From the NCBI GenBank assembly GCA_046566065.1, contig JBKHXK010000024.1, positions 1-35,862 of the forward strand: a DNA stretch of 35,862 nucleotides, read 5' to 3'. Below, in pieces: positions 6,808-12,829 of this stretch. The stretch's first letter is position 1. The number at the start of each line of letters is the position of its first letter. The notes below the pieces were generated by a model that ran no database searches, had not been told where the DNA came from, and was given only the letters and a program-made list of their open reading frames with translations. A program made the position numbers and the translations under genes. The stretch is from MB1-2 sp046566065 (GTDB taxonomy: Bacteria > Actinomycetota > CADDZG01 > WHSQ01).

Positions 6808-8504
6808 TATTCCTCCGAAGGTCCGGCCTTCAGCACTTCCTGCTCGATCTCCGCCAATTCCTCTCGCAGTTTCTCCACCTGGGCCTTGCGCCGCTCTTCA
6901 CGGGATTGGCGACCGCTGAATCTCGGCGAACGGGAGGGTTGTTTCGGCGGCCGCGGCGCGGACTCCTTGGTGGAGTAGGAGTAAACGACCCCGTCCTCTT
7001 CGACGAAGTAGGAGTGACCGCTCGGGCCTTCGTCGTGCAGGATCATGCGCTCGTACAGCTCGGCAAGGCGGACGAGAGACTCGATGCTCTTGATCCGAAC
7101 GATCTTGGTGCCGGACCGGTCCATCGCTTCGACAGGGATCAACCAGTCCCCGTACTGGGCCTGGATCAACGATGCTTCGTCCGCGTGGGCCGGGCTAGAG
7201 AAGCGGAACCACGCCGCAGCCAGCATCAGGATGCTGAGAAGTATCCCCAGCAAGCTGAGCGTCCGGAGGCTTCTGATCTCCAGCGACATCCCCAAGAACC
7301 GCAGTCGGTTGGCCTCGGTCTCGGAGATGGCGACTTCGCTCGGCTGGGTCTGGTGCAGGTCTTCGGGAACCTCCCCGGCGGGAAGCTCGCCTCCGGCGCT
7401 GGTGAGCACGCGCAGGCGGGCCGGGTCCATGTCGAAACGGAGCATGGGAGCGAATCGCTCGGCCACGTCGGCGCCGCCCACGGTCCCATCCACCGTCACC
7501 CTGGCGACCAGATCGATCTTCTGAGCCGACTCCGGAACGCCGGTGATCGCCTGCACCTCGCTGCTGAGTCGTTGGATCGCATCGAGGTCCAGGGTGCCCT
7601 TGAGAGTTACCTCGTCACCTTTGAACGTGGTCACCTTCGCCACGGGGATCGCCTTCTTCCAGCCCGTTGCGCCGCTCACACGGGCGAACATCAGCGCCTC
7701 GCCGGAGACCGACTGGGGGACCTCCGATGCGAGCTGATAGTCGAAACGCACGCTGAGTTGGTCCACCACGCGTCGGAAGATCGGACGGCCGGGCTCCACG
7801 AGGCCGTCCGGGTAAACGGCGCTCTCGGGGACCTTGGCCGAGTAGGTGAAGTCGCCTACGTGTTCGAAAGCCGCGTCGGCGCCTGCCGCCGCGGCGAGTG
7901 GGCGCTGGAAGGCAACTATCGCGAGCAGCAAGAAGACGACCAGGAGCCCGGCCGGAACGCCCATCCAGGTTTTCTGCTGATCCGTGAAGCTATCGAGCGC
8001 TATCCGGGGCAAGTCGGAACCTTTACCTTTCTTTCCTCGGCGGCTTTTCTTTCCACCGCCCAGGAAGAGCATGAACGCGCTTGCAGCGACCAGGGTCGTC
8101 GCTATCAACGGCGTCCTTGTCGCAGCGAGCCATTTCCCCACACCAGGAAGGTGAAGCCAGGCTTTGCCTATTACATCGGCACTTGTAGGGCGGTCTGAAT
8201 CGAGCCATCCGTTGTTGTCGCCCTTGGTGATGATGACGCCGCCGTCGAGGCTGTGGATCCGGTGGAGGATCGTTCGATCCAGTGCCTTGCTGTGGAACCC
8301 GATGATCTCGCCCTTTCTGTACGCGCCAGCCTTTCGGAGGATCACCAGATCACCTGCCGTGTACTCGGGCTCCATGCTGTTTCCATGGGTGATGACGTAG
8401 GCGGCGCTGCCCCCGATCTGCTGTGGGGCCAGAAATCGCCAAAATGCAACAACGGCCACCAGCAATACGGCGGCGGCGAGGGCGCGGGTGGCATTCGAGG
8501 TCAC
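6807..8504 (-). CDS. SipW/ER-type signal peptidase I fused to DUF5305
   Basis: A 565-residue membrane protein. Residues 1-125 are an S26B signal peptidase: one N-terminal membrane helix (about 8-26), GNSMEPEY with catalytic S43, ILHRIHS with H81 in place of the usual bacterial lysine, and TKGDNNGWLDSD with acidic residues at 96-103. The Ser/His form is typical of archaeal, ER and Bacillus SipW enzymes. Further helices at about 131-149 and 182-200 lead into an external domain (about 205-405, starting near DFTYSAKVPESAVYP) that fits DUF5305, a known partner of SipW-type peptidases. Another helix (about 410-435) precedes a cytoplasmic tail ending in a charged coiled coil. I chose GTG at 8504 (GGAG at spacing 6); a TTG at 8522 would lie against a hairpin. 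It is flanked by two likely substrates. Confidence 0.9.
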   Translation of the reverse strand: MTSNATRALAAAVLLVAVVAFWRFLAPQQIGGSAAYVITHGNSMEPEYTAGDLVILRKAGAYRKGEIIGFHSKALDRTILHRIHSLDGGVIITKGDNNGWLDSDRPTSADVIGKAWLHLPGVGKWLAATRTPLIATTLVAASAFMLFLGGGKKSRRGKKGKGSDLPRIALDSFTDQQKTWMGVPAGLLVVFLLLAIVAFQRPLAAAAGADAAFEHVGDFTYSAKVPESAVYPDGLVEPGRPIFRRVVDQLSVRFDYQLASEVPQSVSGEALMFARVSGATGWKKAIPVAKVTTFKGDEVTLKGTLDLDAIQRLSSEVQAITGVPESAQKIDLVARVTVDGTVGGADVAERFAPMLRFDMDPARLRVLTSAGGELPAGEVPEDLHQTQPSEVAISETEANRLRFLGMSLEIRSLRTLSLLGILLSILMLAAAWFRFSSPAHADEASLIQAQYGDWLIPVEAMDRSGTKIVRIKSIESLVRLAELYERMILHDEGPSGHSYFVEEDGVVYSYSTKESAPRPPKQPSRSPRFSGRQSREERRKAQVEKLREELAEIEQEVLKAGPSEE

Positions 8505-8522
8505 ATCAGGCTCCAAAGACAA

Positions 8523-8553
8523 AGTCCGGCCGCCTCACTCGGGCGGCCGGACT
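8523..8553 (-). terminator. Strong hairpin between TasA-like and signal peptidase genes (partial terminator or stabiliser)
   Basis: AGTCCGGCCGCC and GGCGGCCGGACT form a perfect 12-bp GC-rich stem with a 7-base loop. On the minus strand it is followed by TTGTCTTT, a weak T-rich tract. It lies between two genes of one apparent operon, 20 bases after the stop codon of the 151-residue protein. It could stop part of the transcripts or protect the 3' end of the upstream message, making much more structural protein than peptidase. Confidence 0.7.
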
Positions 8554-8573
8554 GCCAAGGATTCAACTTCCGA

Positions 8574-9029
8574 CTAAGGGGTCGAGCTGTAGGCGACGAC
8601 CTGGAGCGAACCAGCGTGCTGGGCAGGATAGTCGTTGTACGTGCACTGCCAGGTGTTCGCCGGGGCCACGATCGTGTTGCCGAGCAGATCGAGAACGTTG
8701 GTGCCTCCGACGCTCGTGCAGGAGCTCCAGGCGCTGTCGGCGGAACCGGTGACACTGGCGTCTCTGTCGATCTGGGCTCTCACGGTCTCTGCTGCAGCAT
8801 CAAGGATGAACCTCACGCCATCCACTTTCGACGGGTCGGTTGCGTCCGGGAGGTACTCGATTGCGGAAACCTGGTACCCGGTGATGGCGCCGGCGCCGTC
8901 ACCAGCCTCCGTCGCGGGAACGCTGTTGGCGGCCGTGAAGGCGTAAGTGCTGGCTGCCATAACGCCTACAACCATCACTAGACCGAGGACTTTCTTGGTG
9001 CCGTGGTTCTTCCTGCCTGGACCCTTCAT
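8574..9029 (-). CDS. TasA-like small secreted protein, riboswitch-controlled
   Basis: A 151-residue protein and the first gene of the operon. It has a basic start (MKGPGRKNHGTKK), a hydrophobic helix at about 14-30 and then AFTAANSVPATEAGDGAG, resembling the extended signal and cleavage region of SipW-dependent proteins such as TasA/CotN and their actinobacterial relatives. The mature part (about 110 residues) is Thr/Ser/Ala/Val-rich with alternating patterns that suggest beta strands, and has two cysteines (SSCTS and WQCTY) placed for a disulfide. GGGAGG precedes the ATG by about 11 bases. Its leader holds a GEMM-I riboswitch. I infer a surface or matrix subunit; no enzymatic motif is visible. 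Confidence 0.82.
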   Translation of the reverse strand: MKGPGRKNHGTKKVLGLVMVVGVMAASTYAFTAANSVPATEAGDGAGAITGYQVSAIEYLPDATDPSKVDGVRFILDAAAETVRAQIDRDASVTGSADSAWSSCTSVGGTNVLDLLGNTIVAPANTWQCTYNDYPAQHAGSLQVVAYSSTP

Positions 9030-9060
9030 CTAGAAAGATCCCTCCCTTCTTGTCGGTAGC

Positions 9061-9083
9061 CCGGCTAACTCTCCGCAAGCCGG
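9061..9083 (-). promoter_or_regulatory. Expression-platform hairpin candidate of the riboswitch
   Basis: CCGGCU and AGCCGG pair around an 11-base loop just 3' of the aptamer and before the GGGAGG ribosome binding site of the TasA-like gene. It lacks a downstream T-run, so control may be at translation or through an alternative pairing that I cannot resolve by eye. Confidence 0.4.
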
Positions 9084-9095
9084 TCGAGCCTCCGC

Positions 9096-9179
9096 TCGGC
9101 AACCCGGCCGACTCTCTCGAGTCCCGTGGCTTTGCGCCCCCGCCTCGCGACGGGTTTGCCCTTTCGATCCCCGCTGCCG
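9096..9179 (-). promoter_or_regulatory. Cyclic-di-GMP-I (GEMM-I) riboswitch aptamer
   Basis: The minus-strand RNA shows the GEMM-I signature in order. GGGCAAACC (9153-9161) is followed by a P1b hairpin closed by a GCGA tetraloop (9145-9148), then GCGCAAAGCC (9128-9137), then a second hairpin GACUC-GAGA-GAGUC (9110-9123), and finally GGGUUGCCGA (9096-9105). CGGCA at 9175-9179 can pair with UGCCG at 9097-9101 to close the structure. Spacing and order match the class that binds cyclic di-GMP. The base before CAAACC is in a GGG run, as in the c-di-GMP form; I think the cGAMP form carries an A in that region, but this needs an alignment. It lies about 65 bases before the ATG of the TasA-like gene. 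Confidence 0.88.
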
Positions 9180-9216
9180 GGGCTGTGGTTAGTTCTCGGA
9201 CGCTCCCAACAACTGC

Positions 9217-9222
9217 CATATA
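9217..9222 (-). promoter_or_regulatory. Putative -10 box of the riboswitch operon
   Basis: TATATG (overlapping CTATAT) on the minus strand lies about 40 bases before the aptamer. No TTGACA-like -35 is found at 16-18 bases upstream, which suggests an activator-dependent promoter. GACTAG octamers lie at about -45 to -52 and -78 to -85 relative to the start point implied by this box. Confidence 0.45.
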
Positions 9223-9254
9223 GGTAACGAGGACCTAAAAGCGCATAGGCGAGA

Positions 9255-9295
9255 GGGACTAGTCGTCCGATGGCCCGGCAAGTGAACGTGACTAG
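9255..9295. promoter_or_regulatory. Paired GACTAG octamers upstream of the riboswitch promoter
   Basis: GGGACTAG (9255-9262) and GTGACTAG (9288-9295) are direct repeats 33 bases apart, about three helical turns, so they face the same side of the DNA. Both octamers also occur in the dyad upstream of the histidine kinase (3224-3245). I read them as binding half-sites for an activator of the NarL/LuxR kind. The rest of 9230-9379 shows no gene. Confidence 0.45.
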
Positions 9296-9379
9296 ATCGA
9301 GGAAGAGAGCGCAGCTCTGAACGCGCCAGGGTTCGGCTAGCGCGAGTGAAGGAAATGAGTCGGGGCCTCATAACGGAAG

Positions 9380-9418
9380 GAAGCCGGGCCACCACGGGGG
9401 CATGTGGGGCCCGGCTTC
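9380..9418 (-). terminator. Hairpin terminator after the 947-residue protein gene
   Basis: GAAGCCGGGCC and GGCCCGGCTTC form an 11-bp stem, with an inner CAC/GTG extension possible. On the minus strand it is followed by CTTCCGTT, a weak pyrimidine tract. It lies about 140 bases downstream of the stop at 9555 and upstream of the riboswitch promoter, so it separates the two leftward units. Between 9419 and 9554 I see nothing else. Confidence 0.6.
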
Positions 9419-9554
9419 TCGGTCCGACTGACTTTCACAATGTCGGTCGGGGGCGCAGAGCTCTAGATAGCGAACCGGGACTAAGAAAGGCATAGCCCTG
9501 CGACACCGCGATGACTGGTACCGCAGGTACAGCCGTCGGATCAAGAAGAGGCGT

Positions 9555-12398
9555 CTACTGGCCCCTGCGTGACTCCGTGCTCGCGCTCGAGGACGCATAG
9601 GTGTCGTCCCCATCGAAGATCGCTTGGATCCGGTCCGTCTGGCGTCCCTTGCTCGAGGCGAACGTTGCTGTGGCCGTTCCGTCGGAGTTCGTAGTAGCCG
9701 TGGCAACCGTCTCCCCGTTGAGGACGAAGCGGACCTGGCGGCCACCGAGCCCAGAGCCCGTGTCGCTTTCGCTCAGACGGGCGCTAGCAGAGTACGAAGC
9801 GCCCTTCCGGGAGACGCCAAGCTCCATGGTCGAGTCCTCGAGGGTCACATCGAAGGTCGCGGACGCGGAGGACGCGGCGTGGCTCTGGTCTCCGGCGAAC
9901 GCGGCGGTTTGCTCTGTGCGTCGGGCGGGCCCGCTCAGCGTGACTTGAACCGCAGCTACTCCACTCTCGTCAGTGGCGGCGCTGCCCACAACCTGACCGT
10001 CGAGGCGGAACACCAGCTCCTTGCCGGCCACCGGGCCGTTCGTGTCGCTGAGACGTGCCGCCAACGTGGCTGAGTCGGTGGTCTGCCCGGACCTGTCCCC
10101 GACGATCTCGATCGTCGTCGCGGTGGGGCCGGGCTCGGCGCTTGCTTGTTCGCGCTTCTCGGGATGCGCGACCGCAACGAGGGGCTTCTCGGTGTGTCGA
10201 CCGTAGGTCTCGCCGACGTTCCCCTGCCTCCCGGGAAGCACGACCATGCGCTGCTCGTTGTCGATCTCCGTGATGGGCAGCGTCGTGCCGGCGTTATCCG
10301 AGTCGCCGATGAGCAGGATATGGATGCCGTGCGTTCCGATCGAGCCCTGGTAGAAGCGAGGGTGGCTGTTGTCTTCCTCAGCGGCGAGCAGGGCTACGTG
10401 CTCCGGGTTGTCCGAGTCCCAGCATTCGCGCGGCCGACGGACCCCGTTCTCGTCGATCCAGAAGGAGTCGTCCTCCTCGTCGCCGTCCACGGCCCTCCCG
10501 TCGAGGTGGGGGCCGGGATTGGAGCCCGTGCCGTCATCGAAGCAGGAGTCGTCTCGGTAATAGGGGACCGCGAGAAGAGACTGAGCCGTGCCCCCTGGGG
10601 TGAACTGCTTGATGCCCGAGCGCATCACGACCGTCCCGTACGGACCGGTGACCTGCTCCCAGTTCAATCCGGCATTCACGCCGGAGAACGTCGGGTCCGG
10701 ACTGTCGATGTCGTTGAAGATGCATACGCCGGTGGGGTCATCGGGGACCTGGCCGGTCGGATCGTTGGCGACGATGTACTGGTCCCACCACTGCTCGATC
10801 TGGTTCTGCGGCGACTGACAGGGTTCCCGAGGATCTCCCACTTTCACCGGAGTGGTCTCGCAGTTGCCCGCCCCGATCGCCTCCGAGATCTCGTCTTGCC
10901 CGCAGTAGTAAGCCCCCCTGTCGGAGACATGCAGGCGCGAGTTCCCGAACCGCTCGTCGTTCTTGCCGTCGAGAGGCACTCCGTCGGGGTTGTACTGGTT
11001 GTAATAGGTGTCGACGTTCAGCGCGTTGTAATCCCATTGCGCGTAGATCCCGTCGAGGGGCGGGATGACGTGAACCCGCAGGAAGGTGCCGAAGCGGATC
11101 TCGTCCCGGTAGAAGATCTCGCGCCTTACGACGTTGGTGCCCGAGTCCGCGCCCCAGGTCTCTCGGATCGTACGAACCGGGCCAGAGCGCTCGCCCATGA
11201 GCATCGAAGAGCCGCCCCAGTTGTTGACCTCCTCCTCGAAGCCACAGCACGGTGTCTCCCCGGAGGGTCTCTGCTGGAAGGCGCGCGCCTTCCACTGGTC
11301 GATCAGGTCCTCCTGGTAGTTGCAGCCGCCCTGGTCCAGGCAGTTCTCCGGCGCCGTCGCCGGCGCGACCCGGAGATCGGTCATCAGCCAGCGGCCCTCG
11401 TAACGGAACCGGTAGCGCGGAGTGGTGATCGTGGCCTGGTCTCCGGGCCTGCGCTGCTTCGGGTTGTTGGGGTCGTTCACACACTGGCCCGTCCCGGGGT
11501 CGAAGTAGGCGCCCTTCGGCGCGGCTCCGTAGTTCTCGTACGAGCTCTCGGAGAAGAGGTAGACATCCGCGTCGGCGTCGCGCTCGTAACGGACGTAACC
11601 GTTGTCGGCATTGAAGGAGGCTTGCGGACCATCCTCGGCCGCCAGCATCACGTAGGCGAACGACACCTGGCCGTTCGCCGGGTCGGTCACCGCGACCCGA
11701 TAGGAGTCGACCATCCCTGGGGGCAGCTCTGCGTCACTCGGGGCGGCCGGACCGGTGTCGCGCGCCATGAACACGAGCTCGTCGTCCGTGTCCAAGCCCT
11801 TGACCGAGTCGGGCGTGTTCTCGATGCCGTCGCGTGGACGAGCCAGACACGGGTTCGCGGGATCCTCGGCCGTCCAGCGGAAACCCTCCCGGTCGAACAC
11901 GTACGTGTGGTGGGGGTCGGTCTCCGAGAAGAATGCGAATCCCGAGTTGTTGTTGGAGAGGTAGCGCTGCGCCATCTCGTCCACCTGGAAGGGGATCTCC
12001 ACGAAGCGCTCGCCGTCCCACCGATAACCCAGCAGGCGGTCGATGGGCTTGCCTTCCAGCGGCGAGTGCTCTCCAGTGGATACCTCTGGGTCCTCGTACT
12101 GGTTGTGGGTGCAGTTCTCGTCACTCCACAACACGGGAGGGAACTGCTCGGGAGCAGATTTGGCAATCAGGCACTGCTTGCCTTCGATGCTGGGGGCCTT
12201 GGCCGTGATGTCGGCGGGAACCGACCAGGTCGGGAAGCTCGCTCCCGTCAGGACGACGGGTTCGGTCTCCCGGGCTGCGGCCAGCGGGGAGTCCTGTTCG
12301 GAGGGCCCGGTCTGAGCAGAGGCCTCGATGCTGATCGCGATCGGGAGCACGGAGGCCAGCACGGCCAGGGACAGCAGGAAGCTCAGACGTCGGATCAA
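9555..12398 (-). CDS. Large secreted protein of unknown function with C-terminal Ig-like repeats
   Basis: A 947-residue protein with a clear Sec signal peptide (MIRRLSFLLSLAVLASVLP, cut near ASA-QT). I do not recognise residues about 30-740: this part is rich in Trp, Tyr, Asp, Asn and Gly, has many cysteines, and includes stretches such as EIPFQVDEMAQRY and NWGGSSMLMGERSGP. Residues about 755-945 are two bacterial Ig-like repeats, each ending in a F-x-GD-x-x-x-A-S-S-S-A-type strand (FAGDQSHAASSASA and FDGDDTYASSSAST). The start is TTG at 12398 with GGAG 7 bases upstream; no better start is near. It is the last gene of a leftward cluster of secreted proteins, but a hairpin and a dyad upstream suggest separate control. 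Possibly a surface hydrolase or adhesin; no function is assigned. Confidence 0.85.
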   Translation of the reverse strand: MIRRLSFLLSLAVLASVLPIAISIEASAQTGPSEQDSPLAAARETEPVVLTGASFPTWSVPADITAKAPSIEGKQCLIAKSAPEQFPPVLWSDENCTHNQYEDPEVSTGEHSPLEGKPIDRLLGYRWDGERFVEIPFQVDEMAQRYLSNNNSGFAFFSETDPHHTYVFDREGFRWTAEDPANPCLARPRDGIENTPDSVKGLDTDDELVFMARDTGPAAPSDAELPPGMVDSYRVAVTDPANGQVSFAYVMLAAEDGPQASFNADNGYVRYERDADADVYLFSESSYENYGAAPKGAYFDPGTGQCVNDPNNPKQRRPGDQATITTPRYRFRYEGRWLMTDLRVAPATAPENCLDQGGCNYQEDLIDQWKARAFQQRPSGETPCCGFEEEVNNWGGSSMLMGERSGPVRTIRETWGADSGTNVVRREIFYRDEIRFGTFLRVHVIPPLDGIYAQWDYNALNVDTYYNQYNPDGVPLDGKNDERFGNSRLHVSDRGAYYCGQDEISEAIGAGNCETTPVKVGDPREPCQSPQNQIEQWWDQYIVANDPTGQVPDDPTGVCIFNDIDSPDPTFSGVNAGLNWEQVTGPYGTVVMRSGIKQFTPGGTAQSLLAVPYYRDDSCFDDGTGSNPGPHLDGRAVDGDEEDDSFWIDENGVRRPRECWDSDNPEHVALLAAEEDNSHPRFYQGSIGTHGIHILLIGDSDNAGTTLPITEIDNEQRMVVLPGRQGNVGETYGRHTEKPLVAVAHPEKREQASAEPGPTATTIEIVGDRSGQTTDSATLAARLSDTNGPVAGKELVFRLDGQVVGSAATDESGVAAVQVTLSGPARRTEQTAAFAGDQSHAASSASATFDVTLEDSTMELGVSRKGASYSASARLSESDTGSGLGGRQVRFVLNGETVATATTNSDGTATATFASSKGRQTDRIQAIFDGDDTYASSSASTESRRGQ

Positions 12399-12410
12399 GT
12401 TTGGTCTCCG

Positions 12411-12432
12411 CGCTAGAAGGGGCGTTCTAGCG
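12411..12432. promoter_or_regulatory. Perfect 8-bp dyad before the 947-residue protein gene
   Basis: CGCTAGAA - GGGGCG - TTCTAGCG lies between the dodecin terminator and the TTG start, just upstream of the GGAG ribosome binding site. It may be an operator or a 5' mRNA hairpin. No similar dyad was noticed elsewhere in the window. Confidence 0.35.
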
Positions 12433-12471
12433 AAGTTCGCCGCCAGGGGCCGGGATTCCTGCGGGAAAGGC

Positions 12472-12503
12472 GAGAGACCCCCGCCGTCGGGAGGGGGCCT
12501 CTC
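12472..12503 (-). terminator. Bidirectional-looking hairpin terminator after dodecin
   Basis: GAGAGACCCCC and GGGGGCCTCTC pair with a 10-base loop, one A/C mismatch in the stem. On the minus strand it follows the dodecin stop at 12523 after about 20 bases and continues into GCCTTT; on the plus strand it is followed by GGTTTT. It probably ends the dodecin-containing message. Confidence 0.65.
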
Positions 12504-12522
12504 GGTTTTCGCTTCAGTTGTT

Positions 12523-12765
12523 CTAGTTGGCGGAGCCGCCCTCTTCGATCAGGAACGCGATCTTCACCTGGACCTTGTAGTTGGTGATGTCGCCGTTGTC
12601 TCCGACGCTGGCCGTGCTCGAGTAGACCTCCACGCCCTGGATGTTGCGGATCGTCTTCGAGGCCGTCTTCACGGCGTTGCGCACGGCGTCGCTGAACGAG
12701 TTGGGCGAGCTGCCCACCAACTCGATGACCTTGACGGTCCCGCCGGGCGTCTCGTGATGGGTCAT
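12523..12765 (-). CDS. Dodecin (flavin-storage protein)
   Basis: An 80-residue protein beginning MTHHETPGGTVKVIELVG with SPNSFSDAVRNAVKTASKTIRNI, then GVEVYSSTASV and the C-terminal strand NYKVQVKIAFLIEE. This is the beta-alpha-beta-beta fold and size of dodecins, which assemble as hollow dodecamers that bind riboflavin, FMN or CoA. The true start is the ATG at 12765, with GGGAGG 5 bases before it; a reading 77 residues longer is open but unlike any dodecin. It lies 64 bases downstream of the PHP hydrolase gene in the same direction, yet is cytoplasmic among genes for exported proteins, which is unusual company. Confidence 0.93.
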   Translation of the reverse strand: MTHHETPGGTVKVIELVGSSPNSFSDAVRNAVKTASKTIRNIQGVEVYSSTASVGDNGDITNYKVQVKIAFLIEEGGSAN

Positions 12766-12829
12766 GGTGCCCTCCCTGGTTGGTCGAACGGTCCTCTGCT
12801 GCCTACCCGTCGATGGGGGGAGGGGAAAC

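Noticed and set aside
8505..8522. TTG start at 8522 for the signal peptidase
   Set aside because: It directly abuts the 12-bp hairpin with no ribosome binding site; GTG at 8504 has GGAG 6 bases upstream.
10146..12416. Plus-strand ORF of 756 codons antisense to the 947-residue protein
   Set aside because: Val/Arg/Gly-rich translation without signal or motif; the minus-strand reading has a signal peptide, Ig repeats and a ribosome binding site.
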